DNA of 23,911 nucleotides, taken from Nemertoderma westbladi (lineage: Eukaryota > Xenacoelomorpha > Nemertodermatida > Nemertodermatidae). Positions 9,340 to 17,891 of this stretch are shown here, piece after piece. Position 1 is the first letter of the stretch. Each line of letters starts with the position of its first letter. The stretch is taken from the NCBI GenBank assembly GCA_032718475.1, contig JAUCBJ010006534.1, positions 1 to 23,911 of the forward strand, written 5' to 3'. The position numbers and the translations under genes were made by a program. The notes below the pieces were generated by a model. That model ran no database searches and had not been told where the DNA came from. It saw only the letters and a program-made list of their open reading frames with translations.

Positions 9340-10590
9340 ACTGTCGACATCAACTCACAGTTTAGGTTCCCAGTGATAATTCCTAGTCACCCATTAGAAT
9401 TGCAAAGAGCGATTCTATGGGATATACATAAGAGGCTGCATCACGCGGGAAAGTTACACTGTTTGTTGGCAGCGAGACAGCGATTCATTCTATTGCAGCC
9501 AAGCAGGGCAGTAGGTACTATGTACGATGCCTGTCTGGTTTGCAAGAGAGTGAACGCCAGAGTATTGGAACAGGAGATGGCTGAACTCCCGGAAGCGAGA
9601 GTGCAGGCATATGACCCACCCTTTACAAATACAGGGGTGGACTGCTTTGGTCCGATTGAGGCAAAGAGTGGACGGCTGACCCACAAACGATGGGGCCTGC
9701 TACTGATATGTATGGCCAGTAGAGCCATACACATAGAGCGTGTGGCAGACATGTCCACCAAATCTCTGCTCCTGGCCTTAAAGAGATTTATGGCCAGGAG
9801 AGGACTAGTAAGGGCGTTCTACTCCGACAAGGGTACAAACTTTGTCGCGGGGAATAGCGAGTTAAACGCGGCTCATAGGGTGGCGCAGAATAGAGAAATC
9901 TCTGCAGCACTTTTGCCACAAAGAGTGGAGTGGAAGTTTAACACTCCAGAAAGTCCCTGGAGAGGAGGAAGTTGGGAGCGTTTGGTTCGCTCCATAAAAC
10001 AGGCTATTGCTAAAACATTGCCAGTAAACAAACAACTTACCGACGACGAGCTGGTAACAGCTTTCATCGAAATCGAGCATACATTAAACTCGAGGCCGAT
10101 AGCTATGTTGCCAGACGGTGTTGCATTAATGCCGAATCATTTGCTAATGCAGAGTCCAGCGTTTCTTGTGCCGGCATCAGAACCCATTAGTGCCGACCTA
10201 TATAGTCGAAAGAGCTGGAAAATAACTCAATTCGTAGCGTACACATTCTGGGAATATTGGCGGGACTATTATCTTCCCACAATATCCACCAGATCTAAGT
10301 GGTACAAAACAGTTCGGAGCCTCCAAAGAGGAGACTACATATTAATAACCAAACCAGTTGTCAAAAGAAAGTATTGGGAGGCCGGAGTCATCTTGTACAT
10401 ACACCCGGACGTACAAAATATAGTGCGCACCATCACTGTAAAAATAAGGTGCAAGTGTCCGAACCAAAAGAAGTGTAAAACTAGTGGTTTACACACCTTG
10501 GACAGACCGGTCCAAGATATCGTGTTACTAGAGGAGACACGCATCGAGACAGGAGACTATAATTTGTCTCCTGCCTCAAACCAAAATTAG
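9340..10590 (+). pseudogene. pol: Pao integrase
   Basis: This continues the previous frame after the TAG. The N-terminal zinc-binding motif is IHKRLHHAG...CLVCKR (H-H-C-C). The catalytic core has D (GVDCFGPI, 9640-9642), D (YSDKGTNF, 9826-9828) and E (WRGGSWERL, 9976-9978), giving a D-X61-D-X49-E spacing consistent with Pao integrases. The C-terminal part (YWRDYYLPTISTRSKW...LQRGDYILI) is the DUF5641-type domain that follows Pao integrase. The integrase portion is open with no stop or frameshift until TAG at 10588-10590. In the family it inserts the cDNA into the host chromosome. It is called a pseudogene because the polyprotein upstream is broken. Confidence 0.88.
10550..10573 (+). other. 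Perfect hairpin at the end of integrase
   Basis: CAGGAGAC (10550-10557) pairs perfectly with GTCTCCTG (10566-10573) around an 8-base AT loop, 15 bases before the stop. It lies inside coding sequence, so it may be chance or an RNA element. Confidence 0.5.
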
Positions 10591-11345
10591 TGTAGGATCG
10601 CAAATTCACTTCGTATGAATTCCTCGTATGCAAATACTATGAATTGCATAGGAGCGGGTTTGTGGTGATTTGCATTGAGAATTTGTCTAGTGGGTATCAA
10701 ACAAAATTTTATTTTCATAAAATGTTTGGAAAATTAAAAATTTTAAAAATTAGAAGTGAACCCAAGACAATTCCAAATGCTGCATATAGACGCGTTCTAG
10801 AATTCGTCTATAGAAATACAGTAATTTGAAAGTCTTGAAGCCTAGAAAATAGTATTTGAACACCATGGTGACGGCTATATTATGTTGGAGTGTAAATTAA
10901 GTTCAGTAACTTCCACAGATTGGTGCCAACAGTACAACAACCAAGGTGCTAAAGGTTAGTAGCACCAGAGGCGTACACAGACCCCACTCAGTAGTTTGCA
11001 GTAGCATGAGGTGTTTGATTATCAAACCTGCGGGTTTGGTATAGTCGAGCGCCATGACTATTGTCTTTCTAACTACTGTAGCCTAGTACAAGTATTGGGG
11101 AGTAGTTTGGGCATCAAAAAGTGAGTTGGTCACGGCCAGTTTATCTCCGAAGTTTTTGCGCTATGCATGGGAATAGGTTAGAAGGTAGTTAGGAATGAGA
11201 CGGGATCTAGAGAGCCGAACCTGAACTGCTGGAAGGCGGCTGGGGGTTCGGGAAGTCTGTCCTTCGGCATCATCTAACTGATTTACCCACAGTGTAATTA
11301 GTTACGTAACGGACCTATTGGATATATGTATATATATGCGGCAAA
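10591..11345 (+). other. Non-coding interval between integrase and the long unknown frame
   Basis: No convincing gene. It holds two octamer-like ATGCAAAT/ATTTGCAT motifs near 10628 and 10669. At 10921 is a TGGTGCCAAC sequence preceded by CA-GAT, which could be a second primer-binding site. A short hairpin lies near 10945-10967 (GGTGCT/AGCACC). A palindrome copy is at 11022-11039. A branch-point/acceptor-like signal, CTAAC...TTACCCACAG, ends at 11292. The ATG at 11346 has a good animal start context (aaaATGG). Neither a TG...CA repeat matching another part of the window nor a Pao 3' LTR was found. Confidence 0.5.
11022..11039. repeat. 18-bp palindrome copy
   Basis: TCAAACCTGCGGGTTTGG: 17 of 18 bases agree with the copy at 8927-8944. 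This copy is non-coding and lies upstream of the long unknown frame. Confidence 0.7.
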
Positions 11346-12722
11346 ATGGAGAAGGAAATGAGAGTGCAACTGAGGAGAGGGTTCACTGCCAGAGAGGAGG
11401 CAGGACTACCATTCGCCCGACCCGGGTCTAAGGATTCGAATGTTTACTACCACGGGAGATCGGTGATGGAGTTGAATGGGAAGTATCAGCCCACGAATAA
11501 GAAGAAGTTGAGGAGGGAACGGATGCGAGCGTTGGTAGACCACATGGAGGTTCTACGAAAGGAATATCGCACTCGTTATCCCTATGACTTTGCCCTTGAT
11601 GTATGCGACATTAGCGCAGACCCAGATGAGGAAATCACCCGTCTATACCACATGAACATGTATTTACGGCACGATGAACCGCTACCTGCAGTCCGGGATC
11701 AATTCGACGGAATGCACCTTTACCGGAGGACTCGAGGCGAGGATCAGGAGACTCCAAAGGTTTTCAGTGTATATAAGTTTTTCTACAAATGCGGCGAATG
11801 CATGAATAAGCAAGATGTAGCGATCCCCGAGCGACTGAATGAGCAGCATCCTGAACCGATATTAACGCGATGTCAAGCTTACCAGTTTCTTAGATACAAC
11901 GAGGGACGTTACCCGATGAGCAACCCGATAATCAGTATCGACTTTAGTGGAAAGAGACCTCCGAGAACCATTACGCCGACCATTACGACTTTAGATCCGA
12001 ATGCGGAGATTAAACCCTGTTCGACACCCGCTTTGATAGAGACGGCGGCGGCCATTTCTCTATACAGAGCCTATAAGGACCTAGAGGCGGGGCGCGAAGC
12101 GGCACGGGACTCGAGTACCAAACCCGCGGGTTTGGAGCTCTCGAGTCCCTGGACCACGTTTACTTCGCCTCACCGAGCGAGAAAGCTCACGCCTGAGCAT
12201 CAGGATGATATAGATGCGTTGCGGCAGGAGGAGCGAGCGGCGAAAGCGAAGCAGTTATTCGAAGAGCGGATAGCGGAGTATAATAAGACCGCGGATAGAC
12301 ATCAGGAGGAAACTAGGAGAATGACTGGATTTGTTCCACAGGCTGTATCTCAACCCCGACCGGTGAATTATTCCGACGGCAACGAACCTGCGATATTGGT
12401 AGATCACCCGGAGTCGCGAGAAGCCATTCGATTCTTGCCGATGGTGATGTCGTTGGATCATTGGAACGTCGACTGCCTACGGGAAGTTTGATGCGCGAAG
12501 TTCTTGCGTGACGTCCCGATGCAGATAACAGATTATGATATGTTAGACAAGATTGGAGCTCCGGGGAAGGAGAGCAAATTATTTGGTTGGTTGGACAAGT
12601 ATATAAAGGTATGGGTCGCGGTGGCTACGTTTCCGGACGATGAGGAGGTAGATCAGGCGTGGCTGAGGAGGAAGGGTTCCTATACCCAATACGATGACCA
12701 CAAGGCTATTGATCGCACATGA
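11346..12722 (+). pseudogene. Long unknown protein, segment 1 (N-terminus)
   Basis: This frame opens at ATG 11346 and runs 381 codons to TGA 12489-12491. It then continues in the same frame to 12720, where an out-of-frame TGA appears. The TGA at 12489 looks like a CGA-type codon changed by one base. The protein is hydrophilic, with an early Arg/Lys-rich region (KKKLRRERMRALVDHMEV), a CGEC pair, and a charged helix near residues 290-335 (ALRQEERAAKAKQLFEERIAEY) likely to be coiled coil. There is no signal peptide or membrane segment. I recognise no family. Segment 2 follows in another frame from about 12715. With segments 2-6 it would be one protein of about 1,500 residues ending in zinc knuckles, an architecture compatible with a gag-like or other nucleic-acid-packaging protein (inference). 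Confidence 0.7.
12118..12135. repeat. 18-bp perfect palindrome with extended arms
   Basis: CCAAACCCGCGGGTTTGG is its own reverse complement. It is flanked by GGGACTCGAG on the left and CTCGAGTCCC on the right, making an interrupted dyad of about 44 bp (12106-12149). It lies inside the unknown frame, reading TKPAGLE. Confidence 0.75.
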
Positions 12723-13249
12723 CCCCATCCGACGAGATCCAGCGTCAATGGAGAAAGATGGAGGAATCCCTACAGGATTGGTGCGTGATGTTTTACGACA
12801 ACGAGGGAGGGTCCCATCAAGAGTGCCTAACTAGTAAGTGCTTTCAAATTCGCACGGCCGATGGTGTGACTCACATATTTATGCGCGTGAGGGCGGACCG
12901 AGAGAGACCATAGCCCATCATAACGACGCAATATCGGCGGGGGAAGGATCCCAGGGAGCAGATTTTGGAGGTATGCAGGCGAGGAGGTATGCATGGAGCA
13001 GGGCGTATCGACGCCAGGATGCTACCCAAGAAAGTTAGAGAGGCGATTCTCAACCAGGATTACGTCAAGGTGGGATCGGGAGTCCAGAGTGATTTGGAGA
13101 GCGACTTCAACGCCATGACGGATTTGGAGGATCGATTGCCGAGACCGTTTGTCGACACCAAGCTATTGTTGCTATGGGCACAGGATATTGTGAATATAAC
13201 ATGCCGCCGGGAGTGGAGTACAAATCCCACTTTAAGCGGCAAGCGTTAG
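12713..13249 (+). pseudogene. Long unknown protein, segment 2
   Basis: This continues segment 1 after a frameshift between about 12700 and 12718. The new frame reads PSDEIQRQWRKMEESLQDWC... and carries one in-frame TAG at 12911-12913 (probably from CAG). It goes on through KKVREAILNQDYVKVGSG and LPRPFVDTKLLLLWAQDIV. The true frame leaves near 13190; the residues to 13249 are not part of it. Mixed helical composition, no recognised motif. Confidence 0.6.
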
Positions 13250-13820
13250 TGTATTGGAACATCTGCGCGCCATCCCGTGCGTCGCTGCAATATTATTTGG
13301 TGCTGGAGTCGAACACGGTAACTTGTTTAGTCGCGGATATCATTGTGCGAGTTTTGAAGCGTCATCCTTTGGTGTTTGGAGGAGATCAATACGTTCGCTC
13401 GAAAGGGGGAATCCAATCCGACGTGATGAAGTGTTTCTTAACCCCGTTCTTCAACCAATCACTAGAGAACACGTCGATGGTTAGGAGAGGATTAGCAATA
13501 TTCGAAGGAGTATATCGACAGAACATTGGAGATTTGGGAGACCAACCATCGATGGAGTATCCAACGCCAGAGGCCTTGGAGAAGTGGTTCGGGAATCAAA
13601 CCCGCGGGATTGGACTCTCGTCCACTTGGAGGCGGATAGACCCGTTAGAGAGGGTTGGCCAGGAGACGTTAGTGGAGGAGTTCGGAGTGGATCTCCCGGT
13701 GGAGATGGCGGGATTGGCTAGAACTATACTACTGAATTTGGCTGCGCCAAAATGGAGACATATTTCTATTCGATCTAGGAACCTATGGGAAGAAGAGCGG
13801 GCCGAAGTTAAACTGGTTGC
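13174..13820 (+). pseudogene. Long unknown protein, segment 3
   Basis: This continues from about 13190 (NMPPGVEYKSHFKRQALVYW) without a stop to about 13812. The region is more hydrophobic and globular (YYLVLESNTVTCLVADIIVRVLKRHPLVF), suggesting a folded domain. A diverged copy of the 18-bp palindrome lies inside it at 13596-13613. The true frame shifts near 13813; downstream residues in this frame (to 14061) turn glycine- and arginine-rich, as expected of out-of-frame translation. Confidence 0.6.
13596..13613. repeat. 18-bp palindrome copy, diverged
   Basis: TCAAACCCGCGGGATTGG. The similarity to 12118-12149 continues rightward through CTCTCG..TCC. It is read in a different codon phase (NQTRGIG), so resemblance between copies is at the DNA level rather than the protein level. 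Confidence 0.65.
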
Positions 13821-14874
13821 CAAGGGCGGTGCAGGACCTAGTGAGGGAGAAGACTACGGTGAAGGTGGGATAGGCGATCTGCGACGGTGCGGAGAGGATC
13901 GTCGGAACAGAGACCCCCAATCTCCTGGACATGCAAGCGGTCTATATGGCCATGACAGGGCCAGACGGGTTGGGATTGGTAGAGAAGACAGGACATTGCG
14001 GAGCAGTGGCGATGGGTCAACTCATGGGGCTCGTCTGCCACAAGCCGATGGACTAGGGTAAATTCGGGGAGGAGTACGGAGCAGAGCCGGCGAACTCGCT
14101 GAAGTGGGGAGCGAGGCCAGGGAAACAGGAGGTGTATCAATTCTGAAGAGGAGCAATAAAGATATATCAGAAGAGATATATCCAACAGGAGGATTGGATA
14201 ATGATAGGTTTACTAAACCTACTCATGGCCATGGTTATCAGAAGAGAGCCAACGGCATTTCTGCTGTCAGGAGCACCTCTAAACTACAGAAGAGCCTTTA
14301 AGGTGGCCTTTGAAGGTCTGGTAGACCACACGGGGCTGAAGGGCGAGTCGGTGTACTACAACAGCCTGCACCTAGTAGACAGAGAGGTGGATACACCATG
14401 CAAGAGATTGGAGAAGCTGGAAGTGGATAGAGTCAAGGAGAAGCGACTGGAAGAAGTCGCCACGCGAGAAAGGAGGGATGCAGATGAAAGAGAGGCGGAC
14501 ATAAGGGGAGAGGATTACGGGTTCGAAGCCCAGAACTTGGACGAGCTGAGGTGGGGATCAGGGAGCTCGGGCGAGTTTCTGGGGGAGGAGCTAGGATGGA
14601 CGGAAGAATCGCCGAAACAGTCGACATCGGGATTGCAAGTGATGTCTCTGCCAGCGGGCTCTGAGAGCGATTTTGTGAGAAAGAGACCCAGGGAACAGGA
14701 AGGGTGGAAAGTTACGGGTGGTAGCCAAGGTGGAAAGGGGCACAGTGGATCTACCGGGATACCGGGTCTGGATCCACCCCCAGCGAGGGAGGAAGATGAC
14801 GACGAGTTCGGGGAGATGCCGCCCATCGAGAGGATCGGCCATTCAGATACGGACTGGGTGGGCGGGGGAGTGGG
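13814..14874 (+). pseudogene. Long unknown protein, segment 4
   Basis: This frame starts WLPRAVQDLVREKTT and is broken by TAG 13871, TAG 14054 and TGA 14144 but otherwise reads sensibly. It has a hydrophobic stretch, MIGLLNLLMAMVI (from about 14201), then AFKVAFEGLVDHTGLKGESVYYNSLHL. A long charged helix follows (KRLEKLEVDRVKEKRLEEVATRERRD), then an acidic, Gly/Ser/Pro-rich disordered tail. The 13-residue hydrophobic run is too short to call a membrane segment with confidence. The frame changes in a G-rich run near 14862-14875. Confidence 0.6.
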
Positions 14875-15031
14875 GCCTTCTGGGATAAACCCGGCAAGTG
14901 GACCTGGGTGCATGAGGAGCCGGCGATGGATTTCGCAGGGAGCATCATCAGGTTGGGCGAGCAGCCGGGGACGGCACCACAGGTAGTGTTTGGGGAGACG
15001 ATGCCGAGGCGGGAGGAGGACGTGGATATGG
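14875..15031 (+). pseudogene. Long unknown protein, segment 5 (up to the LINE insertion)
   Basis: After the frameshift the frame reads AFWDKPGKWTWVHEEPAMDF and then to the end of the first copy of the 21-bp target duplication at 15031. The codon phase at 15031 agrees exactly with that at 17891 in the second duplication copy, so the gene was continuous here before the LINE landed. Confidence 0.65.
15011..15031 (+). repeat. Target-site duplication, left copy
   Basis: This 21-base sequence is identical to 17871-17891. It begins GGGAGGAGGACG and ends GATATGG. Confidence 0.95.
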
Positions 15032-15451
15032 TAGAGTCAGGTCAGGTATTCTAGGTCATTGATCAAGAAAACTTGCCACCTCCATGCAGCATAAAGGAGG
15101 TGCCACCTGTAGCTGCATAGACCCTCTTACTAGGGCAAATCTGGTCCTGTAACTAGGACCCCCTTCGTTCTGGGATAAGGACGCCCTTGGTCCTGGATTA
15201 AGGACCCATATACTTGGCTGCAGGGGTATATGGCCTGACCAGGCAGATGGTGATCTACCAATAGCTGGTCAGGAGTAGAGTGTTCTCATGTCCACTCTGA
15301 GAGCACTTCACTGCGACCTGCACCTGGCAGCAAGGGTACAGGGCATGACCCAGCAGGTGAGCTGCAACAGCCAATGGTGGGACATGTGCGCCAGAGTATA
15401 TATGGGTGATGGGCCTCATATCTGACTCCATTGCGACACCAACCCTGTGGA
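15032..15451 (+). promoter_or_regulatory. LINE 5' UTR with multiple perfect hairpins
   Basis: 420 bases before the first ATG (15452). Exact inverted pairs: CACCTCC 15077-15083 with GGAGGTG 15096-15102; ATGCAGC 15084-15090 with GCTGCAT 15112-15118 (overlaps the first, so the two are alternatives); GGTCCT/AGGACC at 15143-15160 and again at 15189-15206, both with 6-base loops; CCTGACCAG 15234-15242 with CTGGTCAGG 15265-15273. The region is likely strongly folded RNA and would also hold the internal promoter of the element. Confidence 0.6.
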
Positions 15452-17110
15452 ATGGCAAACCAGGGTGTGGTATTTGCCCCGAGAGCTGACTCGGCAAAAA
15501 AGCATCCCCCAACCCCCACTATGGATTACATTAGCATTGCGAAGGTCCGGCCACTAGAGGCCAGTGGAATTACCAGACACAATTGGCCTCGCAAGCATCA
15601 GTTAACTCCTGACCGGCTGCCTGTCTCACCCCCTACTGGAGAGAGAGCAGCCAACAATTCTTTGAGTCCCTTTCCTGATGACCTTTTTGGCCCAAACCCT
15701 GGGTCACCAGGGAGGCCAGATTGTGATGGGGAGAGGGATTCTGGAGTTGGAGGCTACTCTCATGTTCCACCCCGACCAACAAAGCCATTGGTGAATCTGA
15801 GGCAAGTCACTAGACTAGCCTCAGTAAACACCCTAACACTCTGGTCCCCAATGCGACAAGGTGAGCTGACTGCCTTGGCAGATAAGCTTTCTCTTAGCGC
15901 AGTGGGTGTTCCAGAGAACCGAATGCAGACTGGACAGACTGATGAGGTTCTGATTAAGGACATGGGGGGCGGTTGGCGACTCGCCCTCGTGTCAGCAGAT
16001 GATAGTGGCAATGGTGGAATTGGTCTATTGATGAATCCAACTGCACATGCAGCATTGGACAAAATAGACCAAATCTCTAACCGCATCATCCATTGCCACT
16101 TCTCATGTTCTGGAAGACTGGCTAAGAAGTTTCCTGAAGTGGTTCTGATTGTGTGCTACTCTCCAACTAGTGTTGCCCCTGTAGAGGAGGTGGAAAATTT
16201 CTACCATAATCTACAAGCAGCTACTGATGGAGTGGATCAGCATGCATTCTTAACATTCCTGGGAGACTTTAATGCAAGTCTGCATCAATCACCTACATCG
16301 CCCTGGGTCTATAGCAATAGCGTTAACCGAAATTCTGTCCATCTTCAGGATTTTATCTCTGGAAATGGATTGTTTTCGGCTGGAACCCAGTTCAAGAAGC
16401 GTACTGGAAAGCTATGGACTCATAGTGGACCCAGTGGTCACAAGTCCCAGATAGACCATATTCTGTTTCGTAGGAAATACAGGAGCTCTATACAAGACTG
16501 TAATGCATTTACACTTCGACCCTTCACCAGTGATCACCGCCTTAATGTGGCCAAGGTAAGACTTAGTCTGTGTGCTAGCAGAACAACGAAATCTGCCTTG
16601 CCGCGGCATGACTGGTCCTTTCTGTTGCAACAGCCAAGTGTGAGATCCAGCTTCACACTACAGCTGAGCAACAGGTATGAGGCTCTTGCCTCTGAGGCGG
16701 CAGATCACTGTGAGGGCTATACTGCCTTTACAGAAGCAGTTAAGTTACCAGCTGCAGAAACAGTTCCTGTATACCCTCGAAACAGGAAAAGGGCCCCCTG
16801 GACTGACAACAAAATTCAGATGTGCCGAAATGACCTTCATAAGGCGCAGAAAGAGTCCCGACTCAAACAGACTACAGTTAAGGCTGCATCTAGGTCCCTG
16901 AACAGGCAGTACTCTGTTAATCTACAGGAGCTAATAAACCAACAGGTTGATGCCATCAATGATGCTGACGACAGCAGGCAATCATCCCAGGCATGGAAAT
17001 TGATCAATTTGCTTACTGGGCGGAAAAGCCAACCAACCACGAAGGTGGGGCTGAATCACCAGCCGATCGCCTCAATGGTTGGAAAGCCCAACGGCTCCTC
17101 AGCTCATTAG
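15452..17110 (+). pseudogene. LINE ORF, AP-endonuclease and linker
   Basis: The start is taken as ATG 15452, the first in-frame ATG. Residues 1-115 are a proline-rich, poorly conserved leader. The endonuclease follows with all signature blocks: VNTLTLWS, GVPENRM (catalytic Glu), GGIGLLMN, VCYSPTS, GDFNA (Asp/Asn), SQIDHILF and SDHRLNVAKV (final Asp/His pair). It nicks target DNA to prime reverse transcription in this family. A linker (KRAPWTDNKIQMCRNDLHKAQK...AWKLINLLTGRKS) leads toward RT, but the frame is lost at about 17040 and the stop at 17108-17110 is out of the true frame. Confidence 0.85.
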
Positions 17111-17823
17111 AACATGCTGCTTCTAGTGTTGGTCTTTTTATTAACTCCAGAAAGACCAAAATTTTGACAGTTAACTTTGAAAGTCCTCAGCAAGTCTCTG
17201 ATCGGATGAGCATAAGCTCAAAGGATGGTATGCTTGAGCATGTGGACGACTTCTGTTACCTGGGATCATGGATCCGGAAGTCAGGTGAGGACTTTCGAAT
17301 GCGTAAGGGAAAGGCATGGGCAGCCTTGAATAGGCTTTCCAGGATTTGGAAGTCACCGAGAATTAATCGGAAACTTAAGGTCCGATTATTTAGAGCAGCA
17401 GTAGTTCCAGTACTCCTCTACGGGAGTCCATGCTGGGCTCTAACTGCTGAGGACACCAAATCTCTGGATGGCACATTCACAAGAATGCTACGCCGGGTTC
17501 ATTGTGTCAAGTACAATGCACACATCTCCAACCAGACACTATATAACATTGGAGGTGTCTCATTGGTTCCCCCAAGCTTGACACTAGAACAAAATCGCCT
17601 CCGCTTTGCAGGACATTGCTTTCGCCGTGAGGACCAGCCAGTGCATAATCTTGTACTTTGGCAGCCTCATGGAGTGAATAAGCATGGTGGACAGCCCATG
17701 ACTTTCTTGAGACGCATCTTAAAGGACACTGGCCTTGAAGATGCGGATGATCTAGCAAATGTCATGGGTGATAGGGAGTTGTGGCGGTGCAATTTTGTTG
17801 ACAAGCCGGCACAGCATTCTTAA
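17038..17823 (+). pseudogene. LINE ORF, RT thumb and C-terminal domain
   Basis: True similarity begins near 17045 with ADRLNGWKA, normally the start of the RT fingers. It jumps near 17086 straight to QRLLSSLEHAASSVGLFINSRKTKI, which normally follows the YADD motif. The missing piece is the whole palm (family knowledge suggests roughly 200 or more residues). The thumb (DDFCYLGSWI..KAWAALNRL), LFRAAVVPVLLYGSPCWALT and the C-terminal LRFAGHCFRRED...GDRELWRCNF are intact to TAA 17821-17823. Without the catalytic aspartates no RT activity is possible. Confidence 0.82.
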
Positions 17824-17870
17824 AAATGCAGCTGCAATGCAGCATGCCGATCCTAGTAGTAGTAGAAGTA

Positions 17871-17891
17871 GGGAGGAGGACGTGGATATGG
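17871..17891 (+). repeat. Target-site duplication, right copy
   Basis: Identical to 15011-15031, and directly follows the TAG-repeat tail of the LINE. Confidence 0.95.

Larger units (their letters stand above)
1694..10590 (+). mobile_element. Decayed BEL/Pao LTR retrotransposon
   Basis: Order of parts: LTR-like region, PBS-like site, leader, gag with a DUF1759-like domain and zinc knuckles, aspartic protease, reverse transcriptase with YMDD, a linker, then integrase with HHCC and DDE. Protease before RT and integrase last, together with the sequence character of each domain, places it in BEL/Pao rather than Ty3 or Ty1. The copy is dead. It has in-frame stops at 3588, 3762, 3921, 3981, 4446, 4638 and 9337, frameshifts near 5400, 6210, 6650 and 7090-7128, and no RNase H domain. 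No 3' LTR was identified after integrase, so the right boundary is only the end of coding sequence. Confidence 0.85.
15032..17870 (+). mobile_element. LINE (AP-endonuclease type) inserted in the unknown gene, RT palm deleted
   Basis: The insertion is bounded by an exact 21-bp target duplication (15011-15031 and 17871-17891). It carries one ORF with an N-terminal AP-endonuclease and a C-terminal RT thumb plus tail, a 47-base 3' UTR, and a short TAG-type microsatellite tail (ending TAGTAGTAGTAGAAGTA at 17870). The protein resembles RTE/BovB-like and related single-ORF elements, especially the C-terminal LRFAGHCFRRED...GDRELWR region. Clade assignment is tentative. The element is inactive: a one-base frame change near 17040 and an in-phase deletion of the fingers/palm (no YADD) around 17086. 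Confidence 0.88.

Noticed and set aside
10644-10829. 61-codon open frame after integrase
   Set aside because: Composition looks random and AT-driven; no motif and no link to the flanking genes.
10921-10930. Second primer-binding site defining a separate LTR element
   Set aside because: TGGTGCCAAC has no identifiable tRNA partner and no LTR copy matching the sequence before it was found; only mentioned as possible.
14201-14239. Transmembrane helix in the unknown protein
   Set aside because: The hydrophobic run is only about 13 residues and is followed by charged sequence; not enough for a membrane span.
14515-14913. Minus-strand open frame opposite the unknown gene
   Set aside because: Pro/Ser-rich antisense shadow of an acidic, glycine-rich coding stretch.
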